A stretch of DNA of 64,000 bases from Acidobacteriota bacterium (GTDB taxonomy: Bacteria; Acidobacteriota; Thermoanaerobaculia; Multivoradales; SZUA-115), in NCBI GenBank assembly GCA_024277255.1, contig JAJRVQ010000170.1, positions 1-64,000 on the forward strand, in the 5' to 3' direction. Below are positions 20,761 through 32,298 of the stretch, piece after piece. Each line of letters starts with the position of its first letter. Position 1 is the first letter of the stretch. Below the pieces are notes generated by a model. It was not told where the DNA came from. It did not search any database and saw nothing but the letters and a program-made list of their open reading frames with translations. A program made the position numbers and the translations under genes.

Positions 20761-20918
20761 CCATGGGAGAGCCTTGAACGCCGCTGCCTGCCCCTGGCAG
20801 CCCATGGTGAAAGTCGTCCATCGGCGAGAGCGATGGGTTGGACCTGGTTGTTAATGTGGCCTTCGTGCGATTTGCATGGTGAGAAGTCCGAAATTCGCGA
20901 GGCACCGAGGGAGGTGAA

Positions 20919-21644
20919 GTGATGTCCGAGACGTATGTTTGGCTAGTCTGGTCAGTCGCTTTTCTTGTGCCCTGGGTGATCCTCTTTGTCGTTTTTCCTG
21001 GCTATCGTAAAGCAATGATGTGGGCGAGTCTATTTACTGCCCCTTTTGGCCTGACCGAGCCTCTATTCGTGCCGGAATATTGGAGCCCGCCTAGTCTCTT
21101 CGATCTTGCCCGTCAGACGGGATTCGATATCGAGAGTCTGATTTTTAGTTTTGGAATCGGCGGTGTTGGCGCCGTATTGTTCAAGGCGATGACGAGAAGG
21201 CGCTCACTAGTGCTACCCGACGCCGAACATCACCATCACCGCCATAGGTTCCATCTAGTGGCCCTCGTCTCCCCGTTTATTGTCTTTTTGTTGCTCTATT
21301 GGTTTCCATGGAATCCGATCTATCCATCGATCGTATCGATGGCGTTGGGGGCACTTGCCACCGTCCTTTGTCGCCCGGACCTGAAAGTGGCGTCCGCGGT
21401 TGGCGCGATAGCGTTTCTCGCCTATTATTTGGTTTTTCTCGTAGCGCTTGAACTGAGCGCTCCGGGATACATAGAGAAGTTTTGGAATCTGAGCGCTCTC
21501 AGTGGTTGGATGGTATTCAGTATTCCGGTCGAAGAGTTGATGTTCGCGACCGCGTTCGGAGCATACTGGGCGGGTGTGTACGAGCACTTCACATGGCGGT
21601 CGATGGAGTCGGGCGTGGAGCTATCCGCGAGCGCGCCAGAGTAG
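20919..21644 (+). CDS. lycopene cyclase domain-like membrane protein
   Basis: Multi-TM; LTEPLFVPEYWSPPSLF...FSIPVEELMFATAFGAYWAGVYEHFTW (PxEEL motif). Confidence 0.6.
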   Translation: MMSETYVWLVWSVAFLVPWVILFVVFPGYRKAMMWASLFTAPFGLTEPLFVPEYWSPPSLFDLARQTGFDIESLIFSFGIGGVGAVLFKAMTRRRSLVLPDAEHHHHRHRFHLVALVSPFIVFLLLYWFPWNPIYPSIVSMALGALATVLCRPDLKVASAVGAIAFLAYYLVFLVALELSAPGYIEKFWNLSALSGWMVFSIPVEELMFATAFGAYWAGVYEHFTWRSMESGVELSASAPE

Positions 21645-21751
21645 AGGAGAGACATGTGTCGAATCGACATGCGGTAGGGACGGAATACGGTTGCGAGTCC
21701 GTTCTAGAGCCTGTCGGAATTTGTAAGGAAAATTAGCTTCGAAGGGGCCTG

Positions 21752-23596
21752 ATGAGCGCCGAAATCCTCCACCAACTGCAACTCTCTAGTTGCGTGTTCC
21801 TTTCGCTTATCTTGGTCTTCTTCGTGATGTGGCGGCTGGGGCGGCTTCGAGCGCCGGCTTTTGCTCCGCCCGGCGAGTCTCCAGGCGCGATACAGCTCCC
21901 TGACTTAAACTCTCAGCTTCGCCAACACGCAAGGTGGTTGGTGGGCTTGCGCTGGACCACCGCCGCCACCATCCTGCTCCTGACGCTGATCGCCGTTCCG
22001 ATCGCGGAACTCCTGCCCTACGCGAGTCTTCCATGGTTGCTCGGGTGGCTCTTGGTCCTCGTGGTTGCGAACGTGATGCTTAGCCGGCTGATCGAACGCC
22101 GATCTGCTCCCCAACGCCAGCTGACCATCCAGATCATTATCGATTTGCTGGTTCTGACCGGGCTATTGAACGCCTCGGGCGGGGTCGAGAACCCTCTCTA
22201 TCTTGCCTACGTGTTCCCCGTCATTGTCGCGGCCATGCTTCTCTCTCGGCGAGCAGCCTTCGGAGTCGCGGCCGTAGCCTGCCTTCTGTTCGGCATGCTG
22301 GTGAGCGGCGAGGTTCTTCATTTGCTTCCACATGTCACCTTCGGTCTCTTTCCGCATGTCGAGGCAGTATCGGGAATCGAGCAGTCGCACGGCCACGTTC
22401 CCGCGGCTGCTTTGAGCCACGCTTCCTATGACCCGAGTTTCATTGCCGGCAAGAGCCTCTCTCTGCTCGTCCTGGTTCTCGTCGCTTCGTATCTGACTTC
22501 CCTCCTGCGCGGTCGATTGCGCGACAGCGAGGAGGCAGTGTCGAGAGTGGCTCGCGAAGCGATCCTCGAACACGAGCGGCTGGAAGGCATGGTGCAAGCC
22601 GCCGGCATGGGGATGATGGTGGTGGAGCCCGAACTCATCATCCGGTGGTTCAGCCGGCGAGCCGAGCGCTGGCTGAACTGGCACCAGGATGTTCCTGGCA
22701 GCGTCTGTCCCTTGTTCCGCACGCAGGGAGGATGCCAAGAATGTGTAGCGCTACGTGCTTTCGAAGAGGGCAGAGCTGCCGAAACTGAACGCCGCGTAGT
22801 CGGAGACGACGGTGCTGTGCGATATCTGCGACACGTCGCAGAGCCGGTGAAAGATGATGGCGGCCGAGTTCTCCAGGTGGTCGAGTTGGTGGAAGACATC
22901 ACGCGCCGCAAGGCGCTCGAGTCCGAGGCCGTCCATGCCGGCAAGCTCTCACTCTTGGGCCAGCTGGCAGCGGGGCTGGCCCACGAGATCGGCAACCCGT
23001 TGGCTTCGCTGGCCACCCGCCTGAAACGCCTCGAACGCCAACGCGATCCCGCCTTCCTCGACGAGAGTCTCGGCTTGCTCAAGAATCATATCGAGCGTAT
23101 TGGGCGCACGGTGCGCAATGTCTCGCTCTTTTCACGCAACCGGCCAGCGGAGTGGGAATTATGCAACGTGGATGAGGTGATCGAGGAAGCGGTGAACCTG
23201 ATCCGACTCGACCAAAGAGCGCAAGATGTGACCTTCGATCGAACCTTGTCCAGTCCTTCAGCGGAGATTCGGGGGGTGCGCGATCAACTCGTCCAAGTAC
23301 TGGTCAATCTTCTTCTCAACGCGGTAGAAGCCACTCCGACCGGTGGAACGGTGTGCATCGGTACGAGCCTGGCCGATGAATGGGTCGAACTCACGGTCAG
23401 CGACTCGGGGGTGGGTCTCGCATCGGAGGTTCGGAGCCGGATCTTCGAACCCTTTTTCACCACCAAGAAGCAGGGCGTCGGCCTAGGACTCGCTCTCTCG
23501 AAAAGTCTTGTCGAAGCCCATGGCGGCGACATTCACGTTTATAGCGAGGTCGGCGAAGGAACCTGCTTCACGATCTCGCTCCCCAGGAGAGAGTAG
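21752..23596 (+). CDS. membrane sensor histidine kinase, NtrB/ZraS-like, with PAS domain
   Basis: N-terminal TMs; LGQLAAGLAHEIGNPLASL H-box; VNLLLNAVEATP; GVGLGLALSKSLVEAHGG. Confidence 0.92.
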   Translation: MSAEILHQLQLSSCVFLSLILVFFVMWRLGRLRAPAFAPPGESPGAIQLPDLNSQLRQHARWLVGLRWTTAATILLLTLIAVPIAELLPYASLPWLLGWLLVLVVANVMLSRLIERRSAPQRQLTIQIIIDLLVLTGLLNASGGVENPLYLAYVFPVIVAAMLLSRRAAFGVAAVACLLFGMLVSGEVLHLLPHVTFGLFPHVEAVSGIEQSHGHVPAAALSHASYDPSFIAGKSLSLLVLVLVASYLTSLLRGRLRDSEEAVSRVAREAILEHERLEGMVQAAGMGMMVVEPELIIRWFSRRAERWLNWHQDVPGSVCPLFRTQGGCQECVALRAFEEGRAAETERRVVGDDGAVRYLRHVAEPVKDDGGRVLQVVELVEDITRRKALESEAVHAGKLSLLGQLAAGLAHEIGNPLASLATRLKRLERQRDPAFLDESLGLLKNHIERIGRTVRNVSLFSRNRPAEWELCNVDEVIEEAVNLIRLDQRAQDVTFDRTLSSPSAEIRGVRDQLVQVLVNLLLNAVEATPTGGTVCIGTSLADEWVELTVSDSGVGLASEVRSRIFEPFFTTKKQGVGLGLALSKSLVEAHGGDIHVYSEVGEGTCFTISLPRRE

Positions 23597-23630
23597 AAAC
23601 CTCTGGTTACCAGGAGACGAGGACCCTCTG

Positions 23631-24983
23631 ATGATAGCTCGCATTTTGATCATCGATGACGAAGATCTGTTCCGCGAAGACCTGGCTAGCCTGTTGCGCG
23701 AGGAGGGGTATTCCTGCCGAACCGCCGCGACGGGAGAAGAGGGGCTCCAGGCCGCCGAAAAGGAGGAGCCGGATGTCGTGCTCTGCGACCTTTCGATGCC
23801 CGGCATCGATGGTGTTGCGGTGATCGATCAGCTGGCGATCACGAATCCGGACGTTCCCGTATTGCTGGTCACCGCTCACGGTTCACTGGACAACGCCATC
23901 GAGGCTTTCCGCAAGGGAGCAGCGGACTATCTTCTCAAGCCACTCCAGCACGACGAGTTGCTGGTCAAGGTGAGGCATTGCCTAGAGCGGCGGCGAATGG
24001 AGCGCGAGCTGCGCTTCCTGCGCAGGAAAGTATCTCAGCCGGATGAGGAAACACGCTTGGTCGGCGACAGCCAGGCAATCGGTGAGGTCAAGAGGCTGAT
24101 CCGCCGTGTCGCTACGGCCGACACCACGGTGTTGGTGACCGGCGAGACCGGGACCGGCAAAGAGGTGGTCGCACGGGCGATTCATGAGTTGGGTAAGGGC
24201 CCGGACGCCCCATTTGTGGCGGTCAACTGCGCGGCACTGCCCGGGGAGTTGATGGAGAGCGAGTTGTTCGGTTATCGCAAAGGTGCATTCAGCGGAGCGG
24301 TCCGCGACAAACCCGGCATGTTCGAGCTGGCCAGCGGCGGTACGCTCTTCCTCGACGAGATCGGCGAACTCCCGCTGATTCTGCAACCTAAGCTGCTACG
24401 CGCTCTAGAGCAGGGAGAGGTCATGCCGGTCGGGGCCACGCGAGCGATTCGCACGCGGTTGCGGCTGATCACCGCCACGCACCGGGATCTGCGGAAAGAG
24501 GTGCAAGCCGATCGTTTTCGCCGGGACCTCTTCTACCGTATCCGAGTCATGGAGATCCCCTTGCCACCGCTGCGCGACCACCGCTCGGACATTCCCGGTC
24601 TGATCGATCATCTCCTGGCGCGAATCAATGCGCGTCTCAAGAAGCGTGTTCTTGGAGTCGACGACCAGGCGTTGCGGGCGTTGATGAGTGCCGAGTGGCC
24701 GGGCAACGTCCGTGAGCTTGAGAATGCCCTGGAGAGGGCGGTGCTTCTCACCGACGGGGCCTGTCTGGCTGTCGAGGATCTTCCTGCGGAACTCACCGGC
24801 TCGGGAGGCAGCACCGAACTCTCGCAGGATCTCCGGTGCGCCGTCCGCGCCTACGAGAGAGAGCACATCCGCCGGGTCCTGGAGACCACCAGTGGGAACC
24901 GAGAGGAGGCGGCGCGCCTCCTGGGCATCAATGCATCGACCCTCTACCGCCGATTACAGGGACTCGACTCCCCGTCAGATTGA
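23631..24983 (+). CDS. sigma-54-dependent response regulator (NtrC family)
   Basis: Receiver, GETGTGKEVVARAIHELG, ESELFGYRKGAFSGA (GAFTGA region), Fis-type HTH. Confidence 0.95.
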   Translation: MIARILIIDDEDLFREDLASLLREEGYSCRTAATGEEGLQAAEKEEPDVVLCDLSMPGIDGVAVIDQLAITNPDVPVLLVTAHGSLDNAIEAFRKGAADYLLKPLQHDELLVKVRHCLERRRMERELRFLRRKVSQPDEETRLVGDSQAIGEVKRLIRRVATADTTVLVTGETGTGKEVVARAIHELGKGPDAPFVAVNCAALPGELMESELFGYRKGAFSGAVRDKPGMFELASGGTLFLDEIGELPLILQPKLLRALEQGEVMPVGATRAIRTRLRLITATHRDLRKEVQADRFRRDLFYRIRVMEIPLPPLRDHRSDIPGLIDHLLARINARLKKRVLGVDDQALRALMSAEWPGNVRELENALERAVLLTDGACLAVEDLPAELTGSGGSTELSQDLRCAVRAYEREHIRRVLETTSGNREEAARLLGINASTLYRRLQGLDSPSD

Positions 24984-25084
24984 GACCTTGACGAGCATGC
25001 GGACTCCGTTGCCCTGCCGCATGGTGGCGGCACGGGCTTTGCTTTCTAGAACGCTGACCAGCAACAGGAGATCTTGGAACTCAG

Positions 25085-25915
25085 ATGTTTCGTTTTATCA
25101 AGCCTGAGAGCTCTTCCTCTGACTCGCCACGGTGGGGCCGTCTGCTCGCTCTGAACATCTTGCTGGGAGCCTCCCTGGGGTGGCTGCTGCTCCATCCGCT
25201 CACCATGGTCATCTATTCGCTGGAGTTCAAGGAGGACTCGGTCGGCGCTCCGGATCTGGGGTGGAAGCTGTTCCGGTCGTTGTTGGCGTTCACCCCGTCG
25301 ATGCTGGTGATGAGCGCCATCTTCGCCTTCATCGGCGGGGCGGCGGGCTTCGCATTCGCCTCCTTCCATCGCCTGCTGTTCATTCGCGAGCGAGCTCTCG
25401 GTTTGTTCAAGAATCTGTCGGTCGGCGACCTGCCGTCGCTGATCGCGGCGGGCGAGAGTGAGACGGTCGAGTTCAAGAGGTCGGTACGCTGGGACGCCGA
25501 GCGTCGTTGTGTCAACCGGACCCTGGAGCAACCAGCGACTCGTGCGCTAGCCGGGTTCTTGAACCACCGTGGTGGCAGCCTGGTATTGGGCGTCGCCGAC
25601 GATGGCGCGATCGTCGGTCTGGAGGAGGACTACGCGACGCTCAAACGTCCGGACCGGGACGGTTTTGAGCAGTTCATTGTCGGTCTCGTCAAGAGGCGGC
25701 TCGGGGGCGACGTCTGCGCGCTGATTCATGTCGCCTTCGGACGGCTGGAAGGCAAGGACGTGTGCCGGATCGTGGCCGAGCCCTCTGGCCGGCCCGTCTA
25801 CTGTCGAGAGGGGCAAACAACGACTCTGTACGTTCGCATGGGCAATAGCACCCAGGCGCTCGACGTCCGGGAGGCGATCGAGTTCTCCGCGCGCCGCTGG
25901 CCCTCGTCCGAATAG
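25085..25915 (+). CDS. membrane protein with AlbA_2/Schlafen-type putative DNA-binding domain
   Basis: N-terminal TMs; GESETVEFKRSVRWD...GFLNHRGGSLVLGVADDGAIVGLEEDY. Confidence 0.85.
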   Translation: MFRFIKPESSSSDSPRWGRLLALNILLGASLGWLLLHPLTMVIYSLEFKEDSVGAPDLGWKLFRSLLAFTPSMLVMSAIFAFIGGAAGFAFASFHRLLFIRERALGLFKNLSVGDLPSLIAAGESETVEFKRSVRWDAERRCVNRTLEQPATRALAGFLNHRGGSLVLGVADDGAIVGLEEDYATLKRPDRDGFEQFIVGLVKRRLGGDVCALIHVAFGRLEGKDVCRIVAEPSGRPVYCREGQTTTLYVRMGNSTQALDVREAIEFSARRWPSSE

Positions 25916-26145
25916 AGAACCACCAACTTCCGGGGTGTTGAGCGCTGGCCGCGAGGAGTTGCTGGAGGCCCTTCGAGGCTGGTCGCCGCCGCCGCTATCG
26001 CGCGTCACTATCTTGCACCGTTGCAAGCGCGCTGGCGCGTCCGACTTGCAGGAATGCGAGGAGCCAAGCCGACTCGAGATGACCGGGCTTCGTTGAAAGA
26101 GCGGTTTTCCTGTCTGCGCGCTACCGACGGCTTCTGGAACTCAAC

Positions 26146-26162
26146 CTGGCTCGCTCCTTGCT
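26146..26162 (+). promoter_or_regulatory. candidate sigma-54 (-24/-12) promoter
   Basis: CTGGCTCGCTCCTTGCT versus consensus YTGGCACGNNNNTTGCW. Confidence 0.5.
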
Positions 26163-26187
26163 GTGACAGACCGAGTGAAGTACCGCG

Positions 26188-26508
26188 ATGAGACGAGGAA
26201 CGGACATTGATTTGCAGACGCGTCACCTGATGAAAGCTCTTGAGCCGACACTGCGGCGGCACCTTGGTGCCGATGGCGTGGGACGCCGGTTCGTGTCCTG
26301 CCTTTACGGGCGACTTCGTCAGTCGCTGGAAGAATCTAACTGGCTCGGTTTCGAGGCGGCGTGCCGGGGGACGGCAGACCCTCAAAGACTGGCGCTCGAT
26401 GTCTACCTCACGGCCGCGACCCATCTCGAAGGAAAAGAGGTAACACCGGCCCTACTCAGCGCAGTAAGAAAGGAAATAGAGAGGGTTTTCAAGACTCCGT
26501 CGCGATGA
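26188..26508 (+). CDS. hypothetical protein
   Basis: 106 aa ORF, first gene after the candidate sigma-54 promoter. Confidence 0.45.
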   Translation: MRRGTDIDLQTRHLMKALEPTLRRHLGADGVGRRFVSCLYGRLRQSLEESNWLGFEAACRGTADPQRLALDVYLTAATHLEGKEVTPALLSAVRKEIERVFKTPSR

Positions 26509-26550
26509 TCGAGACCGCCAGCGGGTAGCAGTTTTGAGAGGAGCAAAACT

Positions 26551-26889
26551 ATGAAGCTCATCAAGGCATTTGTCCGGACCAGCAAGATCGATGATGTCCT
26601 GCAGGGGCTCCACGAAGTAGGTGCGCCCGGCGTTACGGTCTCTCCCGTTCACGGCGTGGGCTATGGCTACAGGCGGCATCTTTCGGGGCTCTCCCCCAAC
26701 GACCTTTCCAAGACGCAAGAAGCCTACAAGGTGGAAATCGTCTGCCGCGCGAAGCAGGTCGATGAGCTGTTGAAGGCTCTCGCCGACTCGGCCCGGACCG
26801 GCTACGAGGGGGACGGCATCGTCTTCGTCACTTCCGTCGACCGAGCGATGAAGATCCGTAATGAAGAGGAAGGTCCGGAGGCGCTCTAA
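26551..26889 (+). CDS. P-II family (GlnB-like) protein
   Basis: MKLIKAFVRTSKIDDVLQGLHEVGAPGVTVSPVHGVG..., PII-like fold layout with divergent T-loop. Confidence 0.8.
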   Translation: MKLIKAFVRTSKIDDVLQGLHEVGAPGVTVSPVHGVGYGYRRHLSGLSPNDLSKTQEAYKVEIVCRAKQVDELLKALADSARTGYEGDGIVFVTSVDRAMKIRNEEEGPEAL

Positions 26890-26926
26890 CAGTGTAGCCG
26901 TCAGGGCTCGACGCAGAGGCATCACT

Positions 26927-27280
26927 ATGTTCAATTTATCGATGCTAGTCCCCGACAGATTTGGCCTGCTCCCGATGATCCTGGCTGGGCTACTAGCCCT
27001 CCATCCGGCTGTGCTCCGGGAGGCTCCTTCAGGTGGCCGGTCGCCGAGACTCCCGTTCTGGCCGGGAGTGGTGATGCTGGCCGCGATCGCGGTGTACTTT
27101 CTGTGGAATGAGCACCGGGCACACCTACTCGGAGTGCTGCCATGGTTGCTCCTCCTCGCCTGTCCCGTGATCCATTTGCTGATGCACCGAGGGCACGGGC
27201 ATGGTTCCGCGCATGGGGTTCATCGCTTGGAGAACGAGAAGAAGGCAGACCAGAATCCGGTGCAGGGCGATCGCCCATGA
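26927..27280 (+). CDS. DUF2933-type membrane protein
   Basis: WLLLLACPVIHLLMHRGHGHGSAHG. Confidence 0.72.
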   Translation: MFNLSMLVPDRFGLLPMILAGLLALHPAVLREAPSGGRSPRLPFWPGVVMLAAIAVYFLWNEHRAHLLGVLPWLLLLACPVIHLLMHRGHGHGSAHGVHRLENEKKADQNPVQGDRP

Positions 27281-27933
27281 ACCACGGACAAGACCCGCCA
27301 GCGTATGGTCTGTGGGTGCTCGTGCTCATCAACTCGGCCATCTTCATCGCTTTCGCCTTCAGCTTTTTCAAACCGAGGAGTTCACGCGACTGGAGGACCT
27401 TCGGCAGTTTCTCTGCTTTCATCATCGCGCTGTTCGTCGAGATGTATGGTTTCCCTTTGACCATCTACCTGCTTTCCGGGTGGTTGGCTAAACGGTACCC
27501 CGGCGTAGACTTTCTCACCCATGATGCGGGACACATCTGGTACCGGATCTTCGGCTTCGAAGGCAATCCACACCTGAACCCGATACATATTCTGAGCAAT
27601 GTGCTAATCGTTGCCGGATTCTTCTTGCTCGCATCGGCATGGAGAGTGCTCTATCAAGCGCAGCGCGACGGCACATTGGCGACCGAGGGACCGTATGGCT
27701 CGGTGCGTCACCCTCAGTACATCGCCTTCATCGTGATCATGGGCGGCTTTCTGCTTCAGTGGCCTACACTCGTTACCGCCGTGATGTTTCCGATCTTGAC
27801 GACGGTCTATATTCGTTTGGCTCTACGAGAGGAGCGAGAGGTTGCTGAGGAACTCGGTGAAGTGTGGTCTCTCTATGCTCGCGAAACGCCACGCTGGATT
27901 GCACGGCTAGGACCAAAACCGAGACGAGGCTAG
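27277..27933 (+). CDS. isoprenylcysteine carboxyl methyltransferase/PEMT-like membrane methyltransferase
   Basis: GPYGSVRHPQYIAFIVIMGGFLLQWPT; LREEREVAEELGEVWSLYARETPRW. Confidence 0.85.
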   Translation: MNHGQDPPAYGLWVLVLINSAIFIAFAFSFFKPRSSRDWRTFGSFSAFIIALFVEMYGFPLTIYLLSGWLAKRYPGVDFLTHDAGHIWYRIFGFEGNPHLNPIHILSNVLIVAGFFLLASAWRVLYQAQRDGTLATEGPYGSVRHPQYIAFIVIMGGFLLQWPTLVTAVMFPILTTVYIRLALREEREVAEELGEVWSLYARETPRWIARLGPKPRRG

Positions 27934-27973
27934 GTTTTCGTCGAAACGTAAACTATAGGAAGGAGACTAAGTC

Positions 27974-28231
27974 ATGAAAGATAGACTTTCCCTGAAGGCG
28001 GTCGGCCATACAGCGAGCCTCTTTTTGGCCGTCAGCTTCGCCCTCTGCGTCGGTTTCGATCTCGTTTTGCCCAGTTATTCCATGTACGAAACCTGGCAGG
28101 GCTTGCTGCCTGGGTTTACCTGGATCAGCCCGGAAACATTCTTGCTGGGGCTGGCTGAGTCCTATGTCTGCGGGTGGTACCTTGCCCTAGTTTGGGTGCC
28201 GCTTTACAATTTCTTTAGCCGTCGTGGCTAA
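27974..28231 (+). CDS. DUF5676-like membrane protein
   Basis: 85 aa two-TM: TASLFLAVSFALCVGFDLVLP...FLLGLAESYVCGWYLALVWVPLYNFFSRR. Confidence 0.65.
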   Translation: MKDRLSLKAVGHTASLFLAVSFALCVGFDLVLPSYSMYETWQGLLPGFTWISPETFLLGLAESYVCGWYLALVWVPLYNFFSRRG

Positions 28232-28261
28232 AGAAAACGCTTGAGTCCAGGAGAAAAGTTG

Positions 28262-30763
<2,502 letters not shown>

Positions 30764-30832
30764 CGGGCGGGAAAGACTCACCACGAGCAACCGGCAGTTG
30801 ACCAGTTGAGTTGACCACTGTATCTTGGGGGC

Positions 30833-31072
30833 ATGGACGTGATCGCCATTTCTCAGTTCAAGGCCACCTGCTTGGCAACTCTGGAGAGAGTTCGAAAGAC
30901 GGGGGAGCCGATTCTTGTGACCCGGCGCGGTAAGCCGGTAGCGCAGATTCAGCCACCTCCGTTGCCGGAGCCCGAGGGACGCAGCCTCTTTGGCCGGATG
31001 AAAGGGACGGCGCAAGTGATGGGCGATATCGTGAGTCCCCTGTCCGACCAGGACTGGGAAGTGCTCCGCTAG
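30833..31072 (+). CDS. type II antitoxin, Phd/YefM family
   Basis: MDVIAISQFKATCLATLERVRKTGEPILVTRRGKPVAQI. Confidence 0.9.
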   Translation: MDVIAISQFKATCLATLERVRKTGEPILVTRRGKPVAQIQPPPLPEPEGRSLFGRMKGTAQVMGDIVSPLSDQDWEVLR

Positions 31073-31464
31073 TGCGTTTCCTTCTCGATACTCACATCTG
31101 GATCTGGTACGTCCTCGGCTCGAAGGATCTTCCGCGCAGCCTCCGCGAAGCTCTGGATCAGGCGATCGGTCGCTGCTGGCTGTCCCCCATCTCGCTGTGG
31201 GAAGCTAGCCTATTGAATCGGAAGGGGCGCTTGCGAGTTCACGGCTCTTTGGAGGATTGGGTCGAGGAAGCCCTGGAAGCTGTTCCTATGCGGGAGGCCG
31301 GGTTCAGTTTTGAGGTAGCCAAGACAGTGACGAACGTCACCCTGCCTCATGGCGATCCAGCCGACCATTTCATCGCGGCGACGGCTCTAGTCTACGAGTT
31401 GACCCTGGTGACGGTGGATGGGAAGTTGGTCGATGCGGAGTGGCTCTCGACACTGACGCGCTGA
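31072..31464 (+). CDS. vapC: type II toxin, PIN-domain VapC family
   Basis: RFLLDTHIWIWYVLG...ISLWEASLL...HGDPADHFIAATAL; overlaps antitoxin. Confidence 0.92.
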   Translation: MRFLLDTHIWIWYVLGSKDLPRSLREALDQAIGRCWLSPISLWEASLLNRKGRLRVHGSLEDWVEEALEAVPMREAGFSFEVAKTVTNVTLPHGDPADHFIAATALVYELTLVTVDGKLVDAEWLSTLTR

Positions 31465-31544
31465 GGCGGTATTGGCGTTACTTGCCCTTCTTGATCCAGT
31501 CTTTCTCGCGGCTCCCGATCTTCAAGGTACTCAGAACCTCGTTT

Positions 31545-31582
31545 TCGCCAACGCGCTGCGGCTGCGGGGGGCGAAGGTGTAG
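31545..31582 (+). repeat. 38-bp direct repeat copy 2 (orphan copA 3' end)
   Basis: tcgccaacgcgctgcggctgcggggggcgaaggtgtag; reads [14 protein letters not shown] with upstream bases. Confidence 0.9.
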
Positions 31583-31647
31583 GAGGTGGGTCGTCGCTGA
31601 CCAGCTTTGAAGGGAGTGAGGGACCATGCACTCGCTGGCCTCCTTGC

Positions 31648-32298
31648 TCACCCCGCATCCTCTGATGCGCGGGATCCTCCCTTATCGGACAACAACTCGG
31701 AGAGGGCGTCTCGGAAGGCTCGAAAACTGGGTGAGCTGTTGCGCCTGGGATCCATGTTCTCAGCCACAGCTCTAGCTGCTTCGATCTTGCGGATCCCCGT
31801 CTTGAAGTACCTCGCCCGCTTGAGCACCCGTTCGAAGGCTTCCCAAGTGCCGCCCGCGATAGCATCGGGTTGCCGGAGGCCCTTCAAAGCCCGAACATTG
31901 GTGCTGACACGTGGGTAAGCAGCTCTTACGGCCTCCCAATCACCGAAGAACCAGGCTTCGAGTTCCTCGATGGCCAGCCGATTGATAACCCTGTAGCGAC
32001 CGCTGCTGGGTGCGGACTTGGTTGCCAAGCCCGCATCGAGTGAGGTCTTGTCCAACTGCTTCTTGAGATCTTTGCAGTCGTCGTTGTCGCGATCCACTAC
32101 AACGATGATTCTGTGCGAGTCCGGTAACCACCTGGCGTAGGCCTTGAGCTTGCCGGGCAGGCTGGCGAGTAGGTGTGCCTTGCCTTGGTGGGGATGGAGC
32201 GTGAAAGTGACCTCGCCGACCATCTTCGGCAGCAACAATTCCAGCGCGGCCTCCATCGACGGCTCTTCGACGAGCACCTCAAGGTGCTCCACGCTCAT
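31648..32298 (-). CDS. DUF4276 family (TOPRIM-like) protein, partner of upstream AAA ATPase
   Basis: [22 protein letters not shown]...[17 protein letters not shown]...[14 protein letters not shown]. Confidence 0.85.
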   Translation of the reverse strand: MSVEHLEVLVEEPSMEAALELLLPKMVGEVTFTLHPHQGKAHLLASLPGKLKAYARWLPDSHRIIVVVDRDNDDCKDLKKQLDKTSLDAGLATKSAPSSGRYRVINRLAIEELEAWFFGDWEAVRAAYPRVSTNVRALKGLRQPDAIAGGTWEAFERVLKRARYFKTGIRKIEAARAVAENMDPRRNSSPSFRAFRDALSELLSDKGGSRASEDAG

